Source: Candidozyma auris
Lineage: Eukaryota > Ascomycota > Pichiomycetes > Serinales > Metschnikowiaceae
Length of the DNA stretch: 64,000 nt
Assembly: GCF_003013715.1 (NCBI RefSeq)
Contig: NC_072813.1
Coordinates: 992,001-1,056,000 of the forward strand
Direction of reading: 5' to 3'
Part shown: positions 54,590 to 63,117 of the stretch, one piece after another
Position numbering within the stretch: position 1 is the first letter of the stretch
Layout of the letters: each line of letters starts with the position of its first letter
The notes under the pieces: generated by a model
Told to the model about the DNA's origin: nothing
The model's input: only the letters and a program-made list of their open reading frames with translations
Databases searched by the model: none
Program-made: the position numbers and the translations under genes

Positions 54590-56410
54590 CTATGAAGACG
54601 AGAGTAAAACAAGCTTCTTTTTCTTCTTTTTCTTTTTGCCGCTGTTGTTGGCTTCTTGTCTTTTCATTTCCTCACGAGCTCTTCGAATCATCTCTTCTGG
54701 GTCCCAGTCGTTTTCTTCCCCCTCATCTAAAGTTTGAATCTCTGAATGGGGTATGCTGGTACCCCAAACAGTTTTTTTTAACTTGGGTGTCTCTTGTTCT
54801 GGCTGCTCCGTCAAGCTCTCATGCTCCTCGGTATGACCCTCAGAAGTTAAGGCTGGAAGGTCTCTAAAGTCTGTAATGCTGAGGCTACCAAAGTTTGCGG
54901 GCGGCATCCAGTCCTGATCCAGGTAGGGAATGCTGTTGTTCTCTCGATCAAAGAATTCTCGCGTGCGTCTCTCTTCGTCTTTGAGAGCTCTACGACGCTT
55001 TGACTCCTCTGAGTGGAACTTCTTGTTCGACTGTTTGCTCCGCTTCATGAGATCGCTTTTGAAAGTCGCCCATGTTTCTTTCGAGATATACTCGCTGTTC
55101 TGCCACTTGCATTCCAAAAAACCAATCAATGTTCCCAGGGGCAAATGCAGTAAGTATTTATACTTCGTTGAAGCAGTCTCTGCTGTGAGTTCCTCATATC
55201 TTATGTTTTCCACTTGTGCTACGAGTGAGCTCGGTAGATGCGAGTAATCATTATTGTAGCTGGACTTCAACACTTTGATATCAAGTGGTGAAAGCACGTA
55301 TACTGTTGAAGCCTTGAACCCCGTCTGATAATAATAAAAGGGTACTCCCTCCACTTTTGGCTGGTTTACTCGCAGCGCTTTTGCGCTGTCCGGAAGATCG
55401 GTGGCAAACTTAGACGACCAGAGTGCCAAATCATCGTCGATGTTTTTAAGAGCCATTCTCATGAATTTTCCGTCGTCATTGTAAAGCTCCTTTTCTTCTT
55501 CGTATACTCGTTTGATCAGTTCCATTTCTGCCTGATACATGCCCACCAAATATGCGAGATCTCCTTTGAAAAATCGCAGGTACTGGCTCAAGTCGGGTTC
55601 TGACTGTGCGGCCCAGGGAAACGTGTCGATAGTATCATTGAGTTGTTCCAATTGACGAGGTAAAGGGAAAACACGATGTGGTTGTCTGCTCATGAGAGTG
55701 AGCACAACTTCGTCCTTAATCTTAGGAACCTCAAAGCGCTCGTCGACGTTGTCTATCTGAACAGGTTTCACGTCTTTCTGTCTGATGATGGAACCACACA
55801 ACGGACAGTCTCTATATTTCTCAACTATCACGCTACTTTCTTTCTTCATCAGCTTGGGCACCTCGCTCTCCAAAAGGGAGAGCAAGCATGTGAGACACAA
55901 AATATGCCCACAAGATGTCACCATTCTGGGAGCGATCAAGTCTTCAGACAAGCAAATCGGGCAGGCGTTGCCCTTGGGCACAATGGTTCGCAAGATGTCG
56001 TCCGTGTCTACCGGAACGTTTGGGTCCAACTGTTGGGCGTTATAGTTTTTTCGGTAGTCGACGACAAACTTGTAGTTGACATTGATGAATCTCATGCCAT
56101 GAAGAAATAAGTGATGCTTTTTCGGCTTCGAGTCTAACCCCGAGCTTCTTCTCGATCTTGGAGGATGCCTGCGCAGCTTCTGGTACTCAGGCAGATCTCT
56201 ATACAGCTGAAACTCAAACAAATGGTCTATAGATATCTGGTTTTTGCGGGAAGAGGCATTCACTTTTTTGCCCAGATGCGCCTGTCTTTCCAAAGGCGTG
56301 ATGTCTTCATTCAAGGACTTGTAGTTCTTAGCGCGGTTACTTTTCTTGTGGCGATTGCCGTTGGACTGATCGAGACTGCCCGGGGGCTTTTGTGGAATAT
56401 GGTTGCTCAT
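54590..56410 (-). CDS. MAG2: RING ubiquitin ligase Mag2 (RNF10 homologue)
   Basis: A 606-residue protein. The N-terminus is basic and polar. LHGMRFINVNYKFVV (about 103-117) precedes a C3HC4 RING that opens with Cys150-x2-Cys153 (CPIC), has CGHILC, and ends with CPLCG near 206. The rest has QPHRVFPLP and FYYYQT blocks found in RNF10/Mag2, and a C-terminal Lys run (KKKKKKK) next to the stop. Yeast Mag2 and human RNF10 ubiquitinate uS3 (and uS5) of stalled 40S ribosomes in quality control. Length (yeast Mag2 670) agrees. Confidence 0.9.
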   Translation of the reverse strand: MSNHIPQKPPGSLDQSNGNRHKKSNRAKNYKSLNEDITPLERQAHLGKKVNASSRKNQISIDHLFEFQLYRDLPEYQKLRRHPPRSRRSSGLDSKPKKHHLFLHGMRFINVNYKFVVDYRKNYNAQQLDPNVPVDTDDILRTIVPKGNACPICLSEDLIAPRMVTSCGHILCLTCLLSLLESEVPKLMKKESSVIVEKYRDCPLCGSIIRQKDVKPVQIDNVDERFEVPKIKDEVVLTLMSRQPHRVFPLPRQLEQLNDTIDTFPWAAQSEPDLSQYLRFFKGDLAYLVGMYQAEMELIKRVYEEEKELYNDDGKFMRMALKNIDDDLALWSSKFATDLPDSAKALRVNQPKVEGVPFYYYQTGFKASTVYVLSPLDIKVLKSSYNNDYSHLPSSLVAQVENIRYEELTAETASTKYKYLLHLPLGTLIGFLECKWQNSEYISKETWATFKSDLMKRSKQSNKKFHSEESKRRRALKDEERRTREFFDRENNSIPYLDQDWMPPANFGSLSITDFRDLPALTSEGHTEEHESLTEQPEQETPKLKKTVWGTSIPHSEIQTLDEGEENDWDPEEMIRRAREEMKRQEANNSGKKKKKKKKLVLLSSS

Positions 56411-56450
56411 AATGATAAGAGCAAACGTTTCATGTTATGCCGAGGCACAA

Positions 56451-56720
56451 CTATGGTGAAGGTAAGGTTGATCTTTCGTAAAAGAATAGTGTATCAAGAG
56501 CTCTCTCGATATACCGATGCGAAGTACCTCCATGCCTAGCAAGTGCAGGAGACACCACGAGGTGGTCAGTGTAGATTGTTGAAGTAGGAGTTTGCAGGCT
56601 TGGTTCTTGGATGAGCGAAGTGAATTTAGGTTGAGTCGATTGAATCAGTGAGTTCATATAGTCTTTTAGGGGACTCGGCTTCTTGCTTAGGAAGGTTGCT
56701 GTATTGAGGGTGGTAGTCAT
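56451..56720 (-). CDS. Small hypothetical protein upstream of MAG2
   Basis: An 89-residue frame from the ATG at 56720 (an upstream TTG is ignored). No domain is recognised. The frame is polar, with FLSKKPSPLKDYMN near the N-terminus and RYIERALDTLFFYERS near the C-terminus, which could form a helix. It ends only 40 bp before the MAG2 ATG on the same strand, so it may instead be leader sequence or an upstream ORF of MAG2. Its CTG codons fall next to Ser or Thr residues. Low confidence. Confidence 0.3.
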   Translation of the reverse strand: MTTTLNTATFLSKKPSPLKDYMNSLIQSTQPKFTSLIQEPSLQTPTSTIYTDHLVVSPALARHGGTSHRYIERALDTLFFYERSTLPSP

Positions 56721-58106
56721 AGTACAGAAAAAGACGTTTTGCAGCAATTAGTAGTCACAGGGAATCGAACTAAGGGTGAATTAAAAGCGGTCGGTGGCAT
56801 ATCTTTGATGGTATGCAATTCCACGGTGATGACAATTTTCCTGTTTCTCTCTGTTCATCTTGAATTTGATAAACTTATATCATGTTCGGATGTCGGTGCA
56901 CATACTACTGTAGATTCAAGTAAGGAAGCCTGCTTGAGAGCCAGATGCCTTATATCACTTGCCATAGCACATCACCAAAATACCTGAATTGAACATTCAG
57001 GCACCTGAGAACGAGTTGCAAAAACTTTGGTCCTCGCCCGTAACGGTGGTGGTCTATCGTTATGAGAAGATAACGGATGCTGTGCACCAGTAATGATGCA
57101 AGTCAGTCCTGGCTGTACAGGGTATTCATATACATATATATTTATAAAGAGCAGTTTAAGTTGTCTTTATTCCACTACTCAATTAATTTACTCTTGAATT
57201 TGTGGGGCCATCGTTCTCTCTGTACTAGAATGAAAACAGTTGGCTATAAGGGATTACTTGGAAGCATGGAAGTTTAAATTAGAACTGGTACGAAAGTGAA
57301 GTTGTTTCTTTGTATCCACTATGATAATATTCTTTGGAACTAGAGGTCGCATTTTGACATTTCTAGGGCCCCCTATTACGAATTTGCGTCATATACTTTT
57401 GAGAAGGCTACTTAATCTTTTTAATGTCTCAAAGAGATCTTCTGTTCCTTTCAGGATTGAAACTGATAAGTGACCACTTATCTTAATGGCATCGATCCTC
57501 ACTATTTTAATTACGCCTGAGTTAGTGTCGATGACTCCTGACCAAAGCTTCATCCATACAACATCTACTCCTTCCTGTAGACGATAAACATATAAAATTT
57601 TTTTAACCGAGTAAATTGAATATCACTAATTTCGCTTTCAGTCGCCATGACAAGACCTCATTGATTCTTTCTGTCCCTTTGACACTGGCGATACACCGAG
57701 TACATCTAAGACATACGATTCCTACTAAAAAATTTTGTTTTGTATGGTACCCAGAAACCCTAACACATCTTTCAATTTAACGCTCTATAGTAGCCTTTCT
57801 TTGATTTTCTTCAACATGGTAGATTCACCATTTGGCTGCGAATTCTCTCGCCACACACCAAATATAGCAGTTCCCGGTCAAGCTTCTTCAACGCCTCCAA
57901 CACCCACACCAAGATAGTAAAAGATATCTTTCATATTTCAGATAGCGTAAAGATTTACTCTAAGAACTGACTTCCATTTTTTTTCCCCTCTTTACACTTT
58001 TCTCTATCAACTTTCCTCCTTTGTCATGCGCCTGCTTGCCTACTTCGCGGGCTCTACATACTAAATCTGTTATCAACTACACGCTCAATCTTACCTCTTT
58101 CAGCAA
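56721..58106. other. Long intergenic region upstream of TRE1/2-like gene
   Basis: About 1.39 kb of AT-rich DNA (many ATATAT runs near 57128-57150). It holds one TTCGCARCCA element. Short open frames at 56739-56987, 57077-57277 and 57735-57917 have no recognisable product. Just before the ATG the sequence ends TTTCAGCAAATG, an acceptor-like CAG, but I saw no clear donor and branch pair. Confidence 0.5.
57833..57842 (-). promoter_or_regulatory. TTCGCARCCA promoter element, TRE1/2-like gene
   Basis: Exact copy in reverse orientation (TTTGGCTGCGAATT), about 265 bp before the start codon. Confidence 0.5.
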
Positions 58107-60584
58107 ATGTCGTATGAACGCTTGGCGGACGGCCTGATGCCGTCGTTGCCGCCAGCATACGAAGGTAATTACGAGGTACCACTGAGAGAAAGAAACTCCT
58201 CTTCATCCCATCCTCCTGCAATGGAGCAGTTTGAGATTGATGATGATGAAGTTTACGAGCCTCTCAAGAAGGAAAGCGTGCTCAAACGCTTTGTCTTTGT
58301 TTCCAAGAGGTACGCATTCACATTCAGAGATAAGGTGATTGACCCGCTCGTGAGATCCCTAGATCCCGTTTGCGAGATGTACCGCTACTTCCACAGGCAA
58401 TACGAGCTCTCGTTGCTTAAGTTGGGCAACCCGTTGGTGGTTAAGCGATTGCTTTATGTGTTTGTGGTGATGGTGGCAATGTTTGTGTTGTCCCAGAACG
58501 AGAACCAGGATGGCATTAGTGGCACTTCCGGTGGAGCGTTTTCCTCGGGTCATTTCTACGATAGAGACATTTTGGGCAACACCTTGGCTCAGTACATCGA
58601 AGGGAAAACACTACAAGAAAACTTGGAGTATCTTTCTTCGATGCCCCATATGGCTGGCACAATGGGCGATTTAGCTTTGGCAAGATACGTTGAAAGCTAC
58701 TTTCTCAATAATGGCATCAATAATGTCGACTTCCACGAGCTCGAGACGTTTTTGAACTACCCCACAGGTAAGTCGTACGTGAGAACTGCCGATGGATCCG
58801 TTAGTGCCTCTTTGGGTGGTGGTGATAACGTCCATGAGCAACTAATGGCTTTTAATCCTAATTCGCCTAGTACAGACAAGGAGATAGAGGCTCCCTTCAT
58901 ATATGCGAACAACGGCGACCCTGATGACTTTCAAAAGATCACTGACGCCGGAATCAATCTAAAAAATACAATCGTGTTGGTGAAATATGGAGGCGAAACT
59001 CCAGAAGCCAACAAGGTGTATGCAGCTACCAAGCTTGGTGCCAAAGCTGTCATCTTCATCTCTCCAGAAGTCCTGTTCTTGGGTGACTCCGAAGATGATG
59101 TTATTAAGAAGACCAATGTTGGTCTCTGGAGATACAGTGCTGGCGATGTACTTCGGCCGGGATGGTCAAAACACGGATCGTACTTTTCCAAGGCCGATTG
59201 GAGTACCTCGAAGGCTACACCCAAGATTCCAAGTCTTTCTGTAACTTGGAAAGACGGTATGGCTTTTGTGAGCAAATTAAAGGGCGAGGGTGTTGACTTT
59301 GGTGATGGCGTCTTCTCAGGAAGTCACGACAAAAACCCCAAGTTAAAAGTATACGTGAAGAACACTGAGCGTACGAATCACCCTATCTGGAACATTGTTG
59401 GGCATATTCCGGGCCGTGAACAGCCTGAAAAAGGTGTACTCTTTGGAGCTGCCCGTGACTCTACCTGCTACGGCACGATGTCGTCTGCAAGTGGCACCGC
59501 CGCCTTGCTTGAACTCGTCAAGATATTCTCTGGCTTGCAAAGAAAGTATAACTGGACCCCAGCTAGATCTTTATACTTTGTATCCTTTGATGGTACGGAG
59601 AACAATCTAGCTGGCTGCGCCAAATGGGTCGAAGCCAGAGAAGACTCTCTCATCAGTGAGGGCTACACCTATATTGACTTGAATGGTCTAGTTACTGGTG
59701 ACATATTGAATATTCGAGCACATCCGTTCATACATGATATCATCAAGGACGCCATGAAGAAGATATCCTTGACAGAGCAACAGAGCTCCGATCTGGTCCA
59801 CTCTTTGTACGACCTTTTCAAATCTCAGAACAATGGCAAGGATGACATAAGGTACAACATGTTAGAAGAGCGTAATTATGTCCCATTTATCAATGAAATT
59901 AATATGCCCGCCATGGAGATCAGTTACCTGGGAGACAACTTTGTCGAAGGAACATGCATGGACAACTTTAAGGCATTCACGGATAAAAAGCTTGATCCTG
60001 AGGTGAAGAAGCACAGGCAAATCGTGGAAATTTTGGCTAGGGTTGGCCTCGAGCTTGTTGAAAATCCAATGATTCCATTTGACTTTGAACTGTTGAGTAA
60101 ATCATTAATGGAAGACGAGAAGGACCTAGAGAAGTATGTTGCAGATGTGCTTGCATCATTCCCTCTGCCCGTGACTGCCAAATTTTCATTTGACAGTTTG
60201 AAGCGTTCTCTCGATAAACTCAAACGTGATGCACATCAATTGAAGTTGAGGATACTCGACTGGAAGAATTTTATCGATGTGAGTTCCCTAGAACCTCCAG
60301 TGTTCGCTGCGACAAGGCGTCTGATGAATCAGAATATGGTTCTCTTCAACTCCTATTTCTTGAGTAACGACGCCCTGCGCCCAAGACTTGGCTATGCAAA
60401 CTATCTTTACGGTTCACCGTTTGATGCCCCATCAACTGACAAATCGCCAAAGTACCGCTTCAATAGTTTCCCTATGGTTCGTGATGCAGTGTCAGAGGGT
60501 AGATTCGGGGACGCACAATTTGAAATTGATCGTCTTGCAAGCATGATAGAGTCAGCTTGTGCAGCTATCAATCCCATGGGTTAA
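58107..60584 (+). CDS. TRE1: Transferrin-receptor-like protein Tre1/Tre2, inactive M28 peptidase fold
   Basis: An 825-residue type II membrane protein. A PPAY motif (15-18) for Rsp5 lies in the cytosolic N-terminus; one TM segment is at about 111-129. A PA domain (about 225-370) precedes an M28-like peptidase domain and a TfR dimerisation domain. The zinc-ligand motifs are degenerate: the active H-x-D is changed to A-x-D in AARDSTCYG (near 450), the metal-bridging Asp segment is TMSSASG, and the catalytic Glu-Glu is DGTEN. Tre1/Tre2 are paralogous Bsd2-dependent adaptors for Smf1 degradation; I cannot tell which one this is. Vps70, another relative, is less likely given the PPxY. Confidence 0.82.
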   Translation: MSYERLADGLMPSLPPAYEGNYEVPLRERNSSSSHPPAMEQFEIDDDEVYEPLKKESVLKRFVFVSKRYAFTFRDKVIDPLVRSLDPVCEMYRYFHRQYELSLLKLGNPLVVKRLLYVFVVMVAMFVLSQNENQDGISGTSGGAFSSGHFYDRDILGNTLAQYIEGKTLQENLEYLSSMPHMAGTMGDLALARYVESYFLNNGINNVDFHELETFLNYPTGKSYVRTADGSVSASLGGGDNVHEQLMAFNPNSPSTDKEIEAPFIYANNGDPDDFQKITDAGINLKNTIVLVKYGGETPEANKVYAATKLGAKAVIFISPEVLFLGDSEDDVIKKTNVGLWRYSAGDVLRPGWSKHGSYFSKADWSTSKATPKIPSLSVTWKDGMAFVSKLKGEGVDFGDGVFSGSHDKNPKLKVYVKNTERTNHPIWNIVGHIPGREQPEKGVLFGAARDSTCYGTMSSASGTAALLELVKIFSGLQRKYNWTPARSLYFVSFDGTENNLAGCAKWVEAREDSLISEGYTYIDLNGLVTGDILNIRAHPFIHDIIKDAMKKISLTEQQSSDLVHSLYDLFKSQNNGKDDIRYNMLEERNYVPFINEINMPAMEISYLGDNFVEGTCMDNFKAFTDKKLDPEVKKHRQIVEILARVGLELVENPMIPFDFELLSKSLMEDEKDLEKYVADVLASFPLPVTAKFSFDSLKRSLDKLKRDAHQLKLRILDWKNFIDVSSLEPPVFAATRRLMNQNMVLFNSYFLSNDALRPRLGYANYLYGSPFDAPSTDKSPKYRFNSFPMVRDAVSEGRFGDAQFEIDRLASMIESACAAINPMG

Positions 60585-60804
60585 ACTGGTTAAATAGAGT
60601 AGTGTTGGATACTAAAACATGATTAAGGGTTACAAAATGGTTTATTTTCTTTATTGAGCGGCTGAACTGTTCTTCCGAGCTCTGAATTTGTAGATTACTA
60701 AGAATATCACACAAATTAGTGTAAATAAAAGATTTTTTTATGGATTTTTATGACCTCAACTGTGTATGATATAGTATAATTAATTTAAGATGTGCGTATA
60801 AGTC

Positions 60805-60888
60805 CTCTCGGTGGCCAAGCTGGCTAAGGCGCGAGACTGTAATGTGATTGTAATCTTGAGATCGGGTGTTCGACTCACCCCCGGGAGA
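60805..60888 (+). tRNA. tRNA-Tyr (GTA) with short intron
   Basis: The cloverleaf can be drawn fully: acceptor stem CTCTCGG / CCGGGAG with discriminator A, D arm with GGCCAAGCTGG, anticodon GTA in GACTGTAA, T stem GGGTG/CACCC around TTCGACT. It matches yeast tRNA-Tyr. An intron of about 10 nt lies one base after the anticodon (60843-60852); the exact ends are ambiguous. The T run at 60893-60901 ends transcription by RNA polymerase III. Confidence 0.96.
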
Positions 60889-60892
60889 CTTC

Positions 60893-60901
60893 TTTTTTTT
60901 T
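60893..60901 (+). terminator. Pol III terminator of tRNA-Tyr
   Basis: Run of nine T residues starting 5 nt after the tRNA 3' end, a strong terminator for RNA polymerase III. Confidence 0.9.
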
Positions 60902-60979
60902 GTTTCTTCCAAGGGATCAATTAATTTAAATCATGATGAGAGAAACAGATTTTCTATAAGATTTTATTATTCATGCTGA

Positions 60980-61741
60980 TCATATCTTTTTAGGGGGTCG
61001 CAAGAGCCACAAGGTCCTCGAGGTAGAAGTCTCGAGATCGACAATCAGGTCTAGCGCTCTCACAGCCTTTGTAAGCTCATTTAGGTACTCAAAGTTGGGT
61101 CCACTAGGACCATGGCTCGATTTTATTATCGCTGCCGTGTCCTCAACAGACTCTGGCCCCACGAACGACTCGTTATCGATAGTGCCAATGTAAATGAACA
61201 GCTCAATGAAGAGGTCCCCGGCTTCATCACGAGGAATTTCTCTCATTATTCTCTTTGCGTCCTCAGGAATGCTATGTACATGAAACTTGACCTTGTGAAG
61301 CGTGTACCCATCTTGTTCCCTGACGTCCAAGTACGCCTTCATCTCGTCCACGTGCTCTGGTGCAACGTAGTACGCCACTCCCCATACTTTTAAGTCGTCT
61401 TCTTGAAGAGTATCGATTTTGTGTTGCACATCGTGGATGTCATTGGCCAATGCCGATGCTGGAAGGTCAGCCACCGAATCTGTAGCCACGTTGGATTCTC
61501 CAAGCTTTGGATTGAGCTCATAAGTGCAGAGGTCATTGTGAAACCGAGAATGGCTCTTCAAGTCCTTGAGGGACATCAAGGTGACAACTCTGCCTGGACT
61601 CTCTGGGGTGCCTCGGTGGTCAGAGGAAGACTGCCAAAAACGGCGAATGTATCCCTTTAGGGTGCCCGTAACTCGATACTGATATAGTGGGGGAGGCTTG
61701 AATATAAGCAGGCCGTAGCCAATGACCCACATGCCAGACAT
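60980..61741 (-). CDS. GCG1: Glutathione-specific gamma-glutamylcyclotransferase (ChaC/Gcg1 family)
   Basis: A 253-residue protein from the first ATG; the frame is open further upstream but has no ATG. Residues 5-20 hold the signature W-V-I-G-Y-G-[CTG]-L-I-F. With CTG read as Ser, Y-G-S-L is the family's substrate-binding motif. Other blocks: RFWQSSSDHRGTPESPGRVVTL (34-55), the catalytic Glu142 in DVREQDGYTL, and YIGTIDNESFVGPE. It cleaves glutathione to 5-oxoproline and Cys-Gly in the cytosol. Yeast Gcg1 has 232 residues; an insertion of about 25 residues after residue 78 explains the size. Confidence 0.93.
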   Translation of the reverse strand: MSGMWVIGYGLLIFKPPPLYQYRVTGTLKGYIRRFWQSSSDHRGTPESPGRVVTLMSLKDLKSHSRFHNDLCTYELNPKLGESNVATDSVADLPASALANDIHDVQHKIDTLQEDDLKVWGVAYYVAPEHVDEMKAYLDVREQDGYTLHKVKFHVHSIPEDAKRIMREIPRDEAGDLFIELFIYIGTIDNESFVGPESVEDTAAIIKSSHGPSGPNFEYLNELTKAVRALDLIVDLETSTSRTLWLLRPPKKI

Positions 61742-63117
61742 GATGAAGGTGCCGTAGGAGAATGAGAGGATCGGTTGGAAAGAAGCGAAGTACCGCTTGT
61801 GTGTGCAGGCGACGGGAAGAAAGTCTACAAGATAGAAATAAAGCCGAGTCTTATCAAAGTTATATTGGGTCAAAGCGTGATAATCATAGACTGTGAAAGT
61901 AAGCCAAGTTCAAAATCAAAAATCCATTTGTTCAACTTCATCTCTGTCGCCCAGTCGCCAACTGAACCTTATACCTAGCTAGCCACCTTAAGAGAAGGGT
62001 CGAAAAAGAGTTGTCAGTGAGAATTTTGTTTTCGGCATCTCTCTATTTTGAGTATTTGAGCTCCTTATGGCAAATCTTGCTTTATTCAGTGTTAGTTCAA
62101 GTGATTTTCTGACCACATACGAGACGCCTATCAGTTCTCGTTTTTCGCAGCCATTCCATACTGAACCCCGGCTTCAAGCACGAGGAAATAGCCGGGTTCA
62201 TATATTGGGGAACCAATGTCTATAACAGAAATAGTATGATTGCATAAAGGAGAGCGTTTTTCGATCCCTGTTTTAACCTAGTTGCATATGTTCATGAAAC
62301 ATTTCTTCAGTTAAGCTTACTATGGTCCTTATACCACCATTACCAGGATCTCTAGATCTTTCAAGGCTCGATTCAGAAAGATCAGGTAAGTCGAAATAAT
62401 GTGGTTCATCTCAGGTCTAGCCCCTAGTTTGTGCTTACTTCGTAAGTTTGGCGAGCAAGGGGCAAAAGGATACAAGTTTTACGCACCCAAAACTATCATG
62501 AAATGCTCATGTAGCCATAAAATGTACATCTTCTTCAGTTAGCTACCTGTTTAAGCAATTCAAACAGTCCAGAAAAATAATGTTATTGATCAATTCCTAT
62601 CTAATTTGCTATCAACTCAGGTTTTGTTTGCGCTAGCCATCCAACTTGCTTTTCACCTCAATTGAACTCAAAATTATCTGAGACAGTCTACCAAGTGTAA
62701 GCAAACCTCAGAATCCAGTGAAGTATTAAAATCCTGTTGTACTTCAAACATGCTTGTACAAGTGGAACCCCACTGCAGCAAATTGCCCTCGGCAAGGTTC
62801 CTATCCGCACAGCAGCTCATCCTAATGCAAGTTGCAGCCGTCTGTCTCACCTCCAGATCCACCAGTAGATCTTGACAACCTTACTCAATCAATACAAAAA
62901 TAACCATTCTGGAATCCTTATGCTTCAAGCCCCATATGAAACCTGCCAAAGCAAGCGAATCCTTCCATGCTTCTGCTCCCGCTTGTCCAACTGCAAAGGC
63001 CTTCTTGGCTCCCTGCACACGGCGCAAGCTATTTATGCATAGCATCACCTAGACAAAACGACAATAATCTGAAGATATTAGAACCCTCTGCAGAAACAGT
63101 GAAAAGCACCAAACAAC
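61742..63117. other. Divergent promoter between GCG1 and the antiporter gene
   Basis: About 1.38 kb without a supported gene. It holds one TTCGCARCCA element. Near 62300-62900 short open frames on either strand (62674-62862, 62967-63191) show no recognisable product. tRNA and snRNA signatures were not seen. Confidence 0.5.
62144..62153 (+). promoter_or_regulatory. TTCGCARCCA promoter element, GCG1 / antiporter
   Basis: Exact copy within TTTTTCGCAGCCATTC, about 400 bp upstream of GCG1 and about 965 bp upstream of the antiporter start. The closer gene, GCG1, is the likelier target. Confidence 0.5.

Noticed and set aside
56741..56775. T-arm-like sequence (minus strand, TTCGATTCC) suggesting a tRNA
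   Set aside because: The flanks do not form a T stem and no D or anticodon arm could be drawn.
59639..59650. GGCTGCGCC in TRE1/2 as a further TTCGCARCCA copy
   Set aside because: Lacks the TT/AA end and lies in coding sequence; not counted.
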